Source: a bacterium
GTDB lineage: Bacteria; BMS3Abin14
NCBI GenBank assembly: GCA_029210545.1
Contig: JARGFV010000152.1
Location: 1-5,060 of the forward strand
Direction: 5' to 3'
DNA length: 5,060 nucleotides
The notes under the pieces are model-generated. The model was not told the DNA's origin. It saw only the letters and a program-made list of their open reading frames with translations, and made no database searches. Of the stretch, positions 1-4,904 are shown piece after piece. The translations under genes and the position numbers were made by a program. Position 1 is the stretch's first letter. Each line of letters begins with the position of its first letter.

Positions 1-20
1 GCCTTTCCCCGATCTTCTCC

Positions 21-105
21 GTGGTAAATGCCCTTGAGGGCCTTTACGGCATACGCCGGGAGCCCCCCCGGGTGAGGCTGCCTTTACCGACTTTATAGAA
101 CCCGT
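21..105 (-). repeat. Dispersed intergenic repeat, copy A
   Basis: This stretch aligns with 2195-2284 in the same orientation. Shared blocks in order are GTGG (21 / 2195), TGCCCTTGA (29 / 2205), GGCATA (48 / 2223), a C-run preceded by AG (61 / 2235), GGT-AGG, and a CCTTT...GACTTT end. Spacing between blocks agrees within 1-2 bases. The strand is given as minus because the A/G-rich form (ACCACGGAG-type) reads on the minus strand, as in the downstream repeats at 4598-4863, which read on plus. Positions 25-46 also form an inverted repeat (arms of 10 with one mismatch, 2-base loop). No coding potential is visible. The outer boundaries are uncertain, and the element may begin before the window. Confidence 0.5.
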
Positions 106-132
106 GTTTCTCTCTGCACCCTGCACTGCGTA

Positions 133-201
133 TTCCGGACCAAACTGACCACCGATTCCGGGGCAAATTGACCACCTGTTCCGTTCCAAACTGATCAGCC
201 G
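133..201. mobile_element. Remnant of an IS21-family terminus (three 23-bp repeats)
   Basis: Three imperfect direct repeats begin at 133, 156 and 179, an exact 23-bp period. Each starts TTCCG and contains CAAAYTGAYCA: TTCCGGACCAAACTGACC, then TTCCGGGGCAAATTGACC, then TTCCGTTCCAAACTGATC. IS21-family elements are known for long termini built of several such repeats that bind the IstA transposase. No istA or istB coding sequence is present on either side, so this is at most an orphan end left by deletion or recombination. The IS21 assignment rests on the repeat layout and on memory of similar TTCCGG...CTGACCACC ends, not on a match to a named element. Confidence 0.5.
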
Positions 202-230
202 GAGTATGAAGTTTGATGGCTTCGCAAAAA

Positions 231-270
231 GTCATCAACGCACCCCGCGCGGGGTGCCCAAATCAATGAC
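231..270. repeat. Palindromic REP-like element
   Basis: Positions 240-257 are a perfect 18-bp GC palindrome (GCACCCCGC / GCGGGGTGC). It sits between outer inverted pentamers GTCAT (231-235) and ATGAC (266-270). The preceding 211-230 (TTTGATGGCTTCGC followed by an A-run) probably belongs to the same element. A strong hairpin can form on either strand. There is no adjoining T-tract and no gene ending here, so a terminator role is unlikely. It looks like a dispersed REP or MITE-type element next to the IS21-like end. I believe similar sequence recurs in deltaproteobacterial genomes, but that is memory only. Confidence 0.4.
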
Positions 271-515
271 TAGCCGCGCCTGGAAGAGGTGCTGGGAGTC
301 GATTCCGTTATTTTTCAAAGTAAAAGCAGGCACGGTTAACGTCTCCGGTGTGATCATGGGAGCTCATTTTTTTACATAAAGCATCCCTGAAAGAAAAAAA
401 GTTGAGAATGTGAGGTGAGGCGAGGTGATGAGGAGTTGGTTAATGTGCGACAAAACCGACAAGTGGAATGTCCTTGAATCCGTTAATAGACTCTGGTAAG
501 TTTTAACCATCATCC
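271..515. other. Stretch with no supported gene
   Basis: Nothing convincing is coded here on either strand. The one item of note is an open frame at 428-499 (ATG to TAA, 23 codons). Its internal Met at 443 would give MCDKTDKWNVLESVNRLW. It follows a GAGG-rich stretch (411-425) that could serve as a ribosome-binding site, and it ends 17 bp before the hairpins at 516-563. I do not recognise the peptide; it may be a gene remnant. Positions 300-410 are AT-rich with A- and T-runs, and I see no clear promoter pair. Confidence 0.4.
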
Positions 516-575
516 CGCCTTGGGCTGCGGCCCAGGCGCTTCCCGCGGGCCACGGTTCGCGGGTTTGTTTTGTTT
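516..575 (+). terminator. Two GC hairpins then T-rich tract, terminator-like
   Basis: Hairpin one spans 516-538: CGCC/GGCG plus TGGGC/GCCCA with one bulged T at 520 and a TGCG loop. Hairpin two spans 542-563: CCCGCG (542-547) pairs with CGCGGG (558-563). It is followed directly by TTTGTTTTGTTT (564-575). Stem plus T-rich tail is the form of an intrinsic terminator reading on +. No intact gene lies upstream for it to serve; the only candidate is the unrecognised 428-499 frame. It may be left over from a deleted gene, and it would also shield the NYN pseudogene from upstream transcription. Confidence 0.45.
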
Positions 576-584
576 GGGGGAGTG

Positions 585-812
585 ATGGGCAAAATCCGCA
601 CTATTATGTTTCATCGATGGGTTCAACCTCTACCACTCTATCTGCGACCTGAACAAGGCTTATCTAAATGGGTGAACCTCCAGAAACTCACTGGGGTGTT
701 CCTGGATAGCAACGTCCATGAGCTGACTTCGATCTATTATTTTTCAGCGTATGCCTACTGGTTACCCAATGCTCATCAAAGGCATAAGAAGGGGATGAAT
801 TATGGCGTGCCT
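585..812 (+). pseudogene. NYN-domain protein (PIN-like RNase superfamily) pseudogene, frameshifted and truncated
   Basis: Reading from ATG 585 gives MGKIRTIMF, then sense is lost. Shifting frame near 610 gives FIDGFNLYHSICDLNKAYL (610-666). Returning to the first frame at 666 gives KWVNLQKLTGVFLDSNVHEL, then the segment containing SIYYFSAYAYWLPNAHQRH. This matches the N-terminal half of NYN-domain proteins: the xIDGFNLY strand with the acidic catalytic Asp, a KWxNL helix start, and a YFSAYA...R-HKK segment. One extra base around 609-612 and one missing base around 664-668 explain the two shifts, which compensate each other. After NYGV (about 809) the family similarity stops, so the later acidic residues of the active site are absent. 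A GGGGGAG stretch (576-582) may be the old ribosome-binding site. In the family such proteins are putative metal-dependent ribonucleases; this copy should be inactive. An open frame from TTG 570 to 971 spans the region but translates the 610-666 segment in the wrong frame. Confidence 0.8.
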
Positions 813-831
813 GACAAAGTTAATCGGATAT

Positions 832-868
832 GCCACAATTCAACACCTGACCCCTTTTTTCCTTTTTT
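832..868. repeat. Possible mobile or REP-type motif with pyrimidine tract
   Basis: A GCCACAATTCAACACCTGAC block (832-851), ending CCCC, is followed by a C/T-only tract up to about 869. It lies just past the point where the NYN pseudogene loses similarity. From memory, 'ATTCAA-ACCTGACCCC' phrases recur in deltaproteobacterial intergenic regions, often near Y1 (IS200/REP-type) transposase genes. No transposase is present here. It may mark the junction that removed the 3' half of the NYN gene. The identification is tentative. Confidence 0.25.
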
Positions 869-919
869 TCGCCGCATTCACCACCGAGAATTAAGTTTCT
901 TGAGTTTGAAGGAATTATT

Positions 920-982
920 ATGTCAGAAATTGATATTGATGATTTTACTGATGAAAAGAATGTATTTATAATTGTTCATTGA
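920..982 (+). CDS. Possible 20-residue acidic peptide, or 5' gene fragment
   Basis: An ATG at 920 is preceded by AAGGA (909-913) with a 6-base gap, a good ribosome-binding site. The frame reads MSEIDIDDFTDEKNVFIIVH and stops at TGA 980. The start of the peptide is strongly acidic and the end hydrophobic, and the codons are AT-rich compared with the genes downstream. I do not recognise it. It could be a leader peptide, or more likely the first codons of a gene whose remainder was deleted. The frame overlaps the predicted mscS promoter (944-972), so it is unlikely to share that transcript. It ends 56 bp before the channel gene. Confidence 0.3.
   Translation: MSEIDIDDFTDEKNVFIIVH
944..972 (+). 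promoter_or_regulatory. Sigma-70-like promoter for the MscS-family gene
   Basis: A perfect TATAAT (967-972) lies 17 bp after TTTACT (944-949), a 4/6 match to the -35 consensus. Transcription would start near 979-980, giving a leader of about 60 bases before ATG 1039. The surrounding sequence is AT-rich, as expected for a promoter. No operator-like palindrome was seen next to it. Confidence 0.55.
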
Positions 983-1038
983 GACCGGATCATATCTGGT
1001 TGATCTGAGAAAGTATCTTATTCTGGAGGATAGGGGAT

Positions 1039-2091
1039 ATGCACATTCTGGACCGGATTATTCTTGGCAACAGCATAACTGCCTGGTTAATTGCCCTTGC
1101 CGCGGCCATGTTGATTTATACCGTGCTCACTTTCTTGCGGCGCATGGTCGGGGGGCGCCTAAAGCTTCTTGCTGCAAAAACTACAACCGATCTCGATGAT
1201 TTTATAGCGGACCTTGTTCGTGTAAGGACAAAAAAAGCGACGTTCTTCGTTCTTTCCGTTTATGGTTCTTCCCTTTTCCTTGTTGTGCCGGCTCACATAA
1301 AAAGTATTGTTAACGGCGCTGTTTTCATCCTGCTGTTTCTCCAGGTCGGGATATGGGGCAACGGATTGATCAACTTTTACATCACCAGGAGAGCCGTTAA
1401 AGACGGGGAGGATGGACTTAACCTCGAGGCTTACTCGGTGATCACCTGGATAGCAAAGGCCTCGCTCTGGGCCATCGTTATCATGCTGGCCCTGAACAAC
1501 CTTGGTATTGAGATCACGGCGCTCATCGCTGGTCTTGGTATTGGCGGCATCGCGGTAGCCCTGGCCCTTCAGAACATTCTCGGAGACCTGTTCGCCTCCC
1601 TGTCGATCGTCCTCGACAAGCCCTTTGTCGCGGGGGATTTCATCATCGTGGGCGAGCAACTGGGGGCAGTGGAGCACGTGGGCCTCAAGACCACGCGGGT
1701 TCGCAGTCTGTCCGGCGAGCAGATCATCTTCGCCAACAATGACCTGCTAAACAGCCGGATCAGAAACTTCGGTCGCATGAATGAGAGGAGAGTGCTGTTT
1801 GACCTGGGAGTCACCTACCAGACTCCAAAGGATAAGCTGGAGAAGATCCCGGCGATTTTACGGGAGGCCATCGAGGCCCAGGACCAGGTGCGTTTCGACC
1901 GCTCCAACTTTTCCAAGTTCGGAGCCCATTCGCTCGATTTTGAAACGGTATACTATGTCCTCGACCGGGACTATAACCTGTACATGAATATCCAGGAAAA
2001 GGTCTATCTGGCGATCTACGAGCGCTTTGGCCAGGAGAACATCGAGTTCGCCTATCCGACGCAGACACTCTTCGTGGAGAAGAGGTCTTGA
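1039..2091 (+). CDS. MscS-family small-conductance mechanosensitive channel
   Basis: This 350-residue inner-membrane protein should open under membrane tension and release solutes during osmotic downshock. Hydrophobic segments lie at about 12-32, 68-84, 91-113, 134-152 and 157-180. That gives five helices, more than the three of E. coli MscS. The last carries the family's Gly/Ala-rich pore helix (IAGLGIGGIAVALALQNILG, 163-182). It is followed by the signature FASLSIVLDKPFVAGDFI (185-202) at the start of the beta domain. A RIRNF-type segment (240-244) leads into the cytoplasmic alpha/beta domain (about 250-345), which ends in a typical P-TQTLF (340-345). The start is supported by GGAGGA (1025-1030) 8 bases before ATG. 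The gene is intact and appears monocistronic, driven from 944-972. An IS3-type end begins 7 bp past the stop and may have replaced its terminator. The family is clear; whether it corresponds to MscS, YbdG or another paralogue is not, so no symbol is given. Confidence 0.93.
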   Translation: MHILDRIILGNSITAWLIALAAAMLIYTVLTFLRRMVGGRLKLLAAKTTTDLDDFIADLVRVRTKKATFFVLSVYGSSLFLVVPAHIKSIVNGAVFILLFLQVGIWGNGLINFYITRRAVKDGEDGLNLEAYSVITWIAKASLWAIVIMLALNNLGIEITALIAGLGIGGIAVALALQNILGDLFASLSIVLDKPFVAGDFIIVGEQLGAVEHVGLKTTRVRSLSGEQIIFANNDLLNSRIRNFGRMNERRVLFDLGVTYQTPKDKLEKIPAILREAIEAQDQVRFDRSNFSKFGAHSLDFETVYYVLDRDYNLYMNIQEKVYLAIYERFGQENIEFAYPTQTLFVEKRS

Positions 2092-2097
2092 GAGAGG

Positions 2098-2185
2098 TGG
2101 TCCCCAAAATTTGGACAGTGGTATAAGGTGGAAAACACGCCAAAGGAGGGACCATGTCCAAGTCGAAGTGTAAGCGTTATTCAGG
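2098..2185 (+). mobile_element. IS3-family left-end fragment
   Basis: TGGTCCCCAAAATTTGGACA (2098-2117) resembles the terminal inverted repeat of IS3-family elements of the 'TGGTCCCC...GGACA' type. It is followed by about 25 bases of spacer, a strong AAGGAGGG ribosome-binding site (2143-2150) and the first codons of an orfA-like transposase gene. This is the order expected inside an IS3 left end. Similarity stops near 2183, about 10 bp before repeat copy B begins. No orfB and no right end occur in the window. The element family is inferred from the combined layout. Confidence 0.6.
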
Positions 2186-2213
2186 GTGTACCCTGTGGTT
2201 CGATTGCCCTTGA
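2154..2213 (+). pseudogene. Truncated IS3-family transposase orfA (N-terminus only)
   Basis: ATG 2154 lies 3 bases after AAGGAGGG. The frame reads MSKSKCKRYS and then GCTLWFDCP before TGA at 2211. The first ten residues match the usual basic N-terminus of IS3-type OrfA proteins (MSKSKRKRYS followed by an EFK helix). The helix-turn-helix domain that should follow is replaced by unrelated sequence from about 2184. At 19 codons it cannot encode a working protein. Its strong ribosome-binding site is intact, so the fragment may still be translated if read-through from the channel gene occurs. Confidence 0.6.
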
Positions 2214-2284
2214 TGCATTTGTGGCATAAGCCTGAGCCCCCCCCCGGTCAAGGTTTTCCTTTGCGAAACTTTGCGGACTTTGCG
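2195..2284 (-). repeat. Dispersed intergenic repeat, copy B
   Basis: This is the second copy of the repeat at 21-105, in the same orientation, with shared blocks TGCCCTTGA, GGCATA and AG plus a run of nine C. Its 3' part (2256-2284), read on the minus strand, is CGCAAAGTCCGCAAAG followed by TTTCGCAAAGGAA. It matches 4621-4649 on the plus strand at 26 of 29 positions. The block is built of short CGCAAAG-like subrepeats. No coding sequence is apparent. Confidence 0.6.
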
Positions 2285-2322
2285 GTGAATCTGCTTTCAC
2301 CGCTTTCACAGGAAATAAGGTC

Positions 2323-2337
2323 TTAGCTGTCAGCTAA
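2323..2337. promoter_or_regulatory. Perfect 15-bp palindrome upstream of rlmKL
   Basis: TTAGCTG (2323-2329) and CAGCTAA (2331-2337) are perfect inverted arms around a single T. It could be a small operator for a dimeric regulator. It could equally be part of the repeat debris, because AGCTGTCAGCT-like strings are common in intergenic filler. It lies 54 bp before the rlmKL start and just before the left arm of the larger inverted repeat. Confidence 0.25.
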
Positions 2338-2342
2338 ACCCT

Positions 2343-2412
2343 GAATTCAAGTTTAGTAGACAGACGGATCTAATCCACATAGTCTGTAAGCATGTCTACT
2401 CAACTTGAATTC
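2343..2412 (+). repeat. 20-bp inverted repeat spanning the rlmKL start codon
   Basis: The left arm GAATTCAAGTTTAGTAGACA (2343-2362) and right arm TGTCTACTCAACTTGAATTC (2393-2412) are complementary at 19 of 20 positions (mismatch T2354 against C2401). The 30-base loop is 2363-2392. The right arm contains the last two bases of the start codon and codons 2-7 of rlmKL. In RNA this stem would bury the start codon. Inside the region, ACAGAC (2360-2365) and GTCTGT (2382-2387) offer an alternative pairing. Whether it acts as a translational switch depends on where transcription begins. Confidence 0.7.
2346..2374 (+). promoter_or_regulatory. Weak candidate promoter for rlmKL
   Basis: TCTAAT (2369-2374, 5/6 to the -10 consensus) lies 17 bp after TTCAAG (2346-2351, only 3/6 to the -35). 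If used, transcription would begin near 2381, leaving a leader of about 11 bases with no Shine-Dalgarno sequence. The left arm of the inverted repeat would then lie in the promoter rather than in the mRNA. No better pair was found between the IS fragment and the start codon. Confidence 0.2.
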
Positions 2413-4575
2413 TTCGCCTCCTGTCCTCTCGGCATCAACGACCTCCTCGCAAAGGAACTGGAATCGTTCGGGGCGACGGACTTGAAGGAGTCCGCCGCCG
2501 GGGTGTCCTTCAAGGGAACCCTGGAGACGGCCTACCGCGCGTGCCTGTGGTCCCGGGTGGCGAGCCGGGTCCACCTGCACCTGGCCACCTTTCCGGTTAT
2601 TACCGAAGATGATCTCTACAAGGGCGTCAAGGCTGTCGCGTGGGAAGATCACCTCTTTCCCGACCGGACCTTCGCGATCCAGACCAGCGGCAAGACCACC
2701 ACCGTCACCCACACCCATTACGCCTCGCTGAAGGCAAAGGACGCTGTCGTGGACCGTTTCCGGGAACTCACCGGCGAGCGGCCCTCCGTGCAGGTGCGCC
2801 AGCCAGATGCCAGGATCCACATTCACCTGGCCCGTGACAAGGGCACGGTGAGCCTGGACCTTTCCGGTGAGTCCCTCAACAAGCGGGGATACAGGCTCGA
2901 TATGGGAGAAGCTCCCCTCAAGGAGAACCTGGCGGCGGCCATCCTGCTGCGGGCCGGGTGGCCGGCCATCGCTGCCGAAGACGGCCCCTTCGTGGATCCC
3001 ATGTGCGGTTCCGGGACCCTGCTCGTCGAGGCGGCCCTCATGGCCGGCGACGTGGCTCCCGGGATATTTCGAACCGTCTGGGGATTTACCGGCTGGAAGA
3101 AGCACGAGAGCGGCATGTGGACCAACCTCCAGGTGGAGGCGCGCTACCGGATGAAGGAAGGCGGCGGCCGCTTCCCCGTCATGGTGGGTTACGACGCCGA
3201 ACGGAGTGCCATCCGCAAGGCCCTGGCCAACCTGGACCGTGCCGGTTTTGCTGGAAAGGTCCACGTCGAGCGCAGAAGTGTGGATTCCCTGGTTCCTCCC
3301 CCCGCCGCCAGGGGCCGTGAAGGGCTGGTAGCGGTCAACCCCCCCTACGGGGAGCGCCTGGGCGAGGTGCAGGAGCTCAAGGGGCTTTACGGGACCCTGG
3401 GCCGGGAGCTCAGGGCCCGGTTCCCGGGATGGAGGGCGGTCGTGTTCACCGGCAACCCGGAACTCGGCAAGGAGATGGGGATCCGGGCGGTGAAGACCAA
3501 CAACCTGTACAATGGTGACCTCAAGTGCCGCCTGCTGCACTTCGATATCCAGCCTGACCGGTTCGTCGAACCCGGACGCGGTCCCGTTCCTGGCCACGAC
3601 GCCAAAGGGGAGGCGCTCATGTTCGCCAACCGCCTCCGCAAGAACATCAGGACGGTGGGGAAGTGGGCCGAGCGGGAAGGGATCACCTGCTACCGGCTCT
3701 ACGACGCCGACATCCCGGAATTCAATGTCGCCGTGGACATGTACGAGGGTGAGGTTCACCTGCAGGAGTACGAGGCCCCTGACGGGATCGATCCGGATCG
3801 TGCGGCGGCCCGCCTTGCGGCGGCCCGGGATGCTGTCGGGGATGTGCTCGGCGTCTCCCCGGACCGGGTCCACCTCAAGGTCCGCCGCCGCCAGCGGGGC
3901 GTTTCCCAGTACGGGAAGATGGGGCAGGAAGGCAAATTCATCCAGGTCAGGGAGGGTGGTCTGAGTTTCCAGGTTAACCTCACCGATTATATCGACACCG
4001 GTCTGTTTCTCGATCATCGTATTACTCGCGCGATGATCCAGAAAATGGCCTCCGGTGTCGATTTCCTGAACCTGTTCTGCTACACGGGAAGCGCCACGGT
4101 CTACGCCGCGGCAGGCGGCGCGGCCGCCACCACCTCGGTGGACCTTTCCAGCACTTACCTGGACTGGGCCAGGCACAACATGAAACTGAACGGGTTCACG
4201 GGCTCCGGTCACAGGTTCGTCCGGGGCGACGTCCTGAAATGGATCGCTCAGGAGAAAGGCCGTTACGGTCTCATCTTCCTGGACCCTCCCAGCTATTCGC
4301 GTTCCAAGGGGATGGAGGGGGATTTCGATATCCAGAGGGATCACGGGATACTGGTCCGCCAGGCAGCCAGGTTGCTGAGTGCGGGCGGGATCCTTATCTT
4401 CTCCACCAACCGCCGCAAGTTCGAACTGGACACCGATACCCTGAAAGATCTGTATGTGGAAGACATCACCGATCGGACAATCCCCAGGGATTTCAGGAAA
4501 AGAAGGCAGCTGATTCACCGATGTTTTGAGATCAGAACGCAGAACACAGAACGCGGAACACAGAAGAAAGGCTGA
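2392..4575 (+). CDS. rlmKL: Bifunctional 23S rRNA (guanine) methyltransferase RlmKL
   Basis: This 727-residue cytoplasmic enzyme uses S-adenosylmethionine. In E. coli the N-terminal RlmL half makes m2G2445 and the C-terminal RlmK half makes m7G2069 in 23S rRNA during 50S assembly. The THUMP RNA-binding region is at about 45-155. The RlmL domain has the SAM-binding motif DPMCGSGT (202-209) and catalytic NPPYGERLG (316-324). The RlmK half has a PUA-like/EEHEAD-type stretch (about 435-540, with GLFLDHR at 537-543), SAM motif NLFCYTGSATV (560-570) and LDPPSYSRSKG (630-640). All key motifs are intact. Length is slightly over E. coli RlmKL (about 702). ATG 2392 is the only usable start: an in-frame TAG lies at 2380-2382, and the family N-terminus FFASCPLGINDLLA begins at residue 7. 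No Shine-Dalgarno sequence precedes it, and the start lies in an inverted repeat. The last residues (about QNTERGTQKKG) come from a 7-bp repeat and are not family sequence. Confidence 0.96.
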   Translation: MSTQLEFFASCPLGINDLLAKELESFGATDLKESAAGVSFKGTLETAYRACLWSRVASRVHLHLATFPVITEDDLYKGVKAVAWEDHLFPDRTFAIQTSGKTTTVTHTHYASLKAKDAVVDRFRELTGERPSVQVRQPDARIHIHLARDKGTVSLDLSGESLNKRGYRLDMGEAPLKENLAAAILLRAGWPAIAAEDGPFVDPMCGSGTLLVEAALMAGDVAPGIFRTVWGFTGWKKHESGMWTNLQVEARYRMKEGGGRFPVMVGYDAERSAIRKALANLDRAGFAGKVHVERRSVDSLVPPPAARGREGLVAVNPPYGERLGEVQELKGLYGTLGRELRARFPGWRAVVFTGNPELGKEMGIRAVKTNNLYNGDLKCRLLHFDIQPDRFVEPGRGPVPGHDAKGEALMFANRLRKNIRTVGKWAEREGITCYRLYDADIPEFNVAVDMYEGEVHLQEYEAPDGIDPDRAAARLAAARDAVGDVLGVSPDRVHLKVRRRQRGVSQYGKMGQEGKFIQVREGGLSFQVNLTDYIDTGLFLDHRITRAMIQKMASGVDFLNLFCYTGSATVYAAAGGAAATTSVDLSSTYLDWARHNMKLNGFTGSGHRFVRGDVLKWIAQEKGRYGLIFLDPPSYSRSKGMEGDFDIQRDHGILVRQAARLLSAGGILIFSTNRRKFELDTDTLKDLYVEDITDRTIPRDFRKRRQLIHRCFEIRTQNTERGTQKKG
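4536..4563 (+). repeat. 7-bp tandem repeat forming the rlmKL C-terminus
   Basis: Four consecutive heptamers, AACGCAG, AACACAG, AACGCGG and AACACAG, fit AACRCRG and lead into AAGAAAGGCTGA, which holds the stop codon. The array is translated as the hydrophilic tail QNTERGTQ. It resembles the CRCAGAG/CRCAAAG-type intergenic repeats found elsewhere in this window, suggesting that intergenic repeat sequence has moved the original stop codon. Confidence 0.7.
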
Positions 4576-4597
4576 TGGCTGCCGGCTGGTAGCAAAG

Positions 4598-4863
4598 AGC
4601 AAGATCAAGAGCTGACTAAACGCAAAGTACACAAAGTTACGCAAAGGAAGGCAAGATCAAAAGCCAACTAACCACAGGGTACAAGCGCAGCCGACTGAAG
4701 GTTGCATCACAGGGAAAGGCAAGATCAAGAGCGGACTCTCGCAGCTTGTCACGCCATAGCTCGGCATGTGAGGGCAAAGCTGAAAGCGACGCCCCAAGAG
4801 CGACGGCGGAGGACGCAGGGAACGCAGGATAAGATCAAAAGCAGACTAACCGCGGAGGGCGCA
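4598..4863 (+). repeat. Four spaced copies of an AAGATCAARAGC repeat with CGCAAAG/CGCGGAGG blocks
   Basis: AAGATCAARAGC starts at 4601, 4653, 4721 and 4831. Copies 1, 2 and 4 continue NNACTAAMC; copy 3 continues GGACTCTCGC. Between copies are blocks such as CGCAAAGTAC/ACAAAGTTAC/GCAAAGG (4621-4647) and GGACGCAGGGAACGCAGG (4811-4828). Spacing is 52, 68 and 110 bases, so these are not simple tandem repeats. The 4621-4649 block is the inverted partner of 2256-2284. A 62-codon open frame (4702-4890) crosses the region but has no ribosome-binding site or family resemblance. Nothing between 4576 and 4904 looks like a gene. Confidence 0.6.
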
Positions 4864-4904
4864 GAGGAAACCAACGTTCGTCATTGCTAGCATTGAATAG
4901 TCAA

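Noticed and set aside
44-238. A 64-residue minus-strand protein
   Set aside because: It is composed of the IS21-like repeats and repeat copy A, with low-complexity translation and no family similarity.
570-971. A single-frame 133-residue protein from TTG 570
   Set aside because: It reads the conserved NYN segment 610-666 in the wrong frame and continues into unrelated repeat sequence, so the pseudogene explanation fits better.
972-1199. A 75-codon plus-strand frame overlapping the start of the channel gene
   Set aside because: It is a frame-shifted shadow of the MscS-family gene, whose own start has a proper ribosome-binding site and membrane helix.
1159-1677. A minus-strand 172-residue frame inside the channel gene
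   Set aside because: It is antisense to strongly conserved MscS coding sequence and has no recognisable domain.
2353-4644. A 763-codon open frame on the minus strand across all of rlmKL
   Set aside because: It is the antisense shadow of a GC-rich gene. The plus strand encodes an unmistakable RlmKL with all catalytic motifs, while the minus translation has no recognisable domain and starts in repeat DNA.
4702-4890. A 62-residue protein
   Set aside because: It lies wholly in repeat modules, has no ribosome-binding site and shows no family resemblance.
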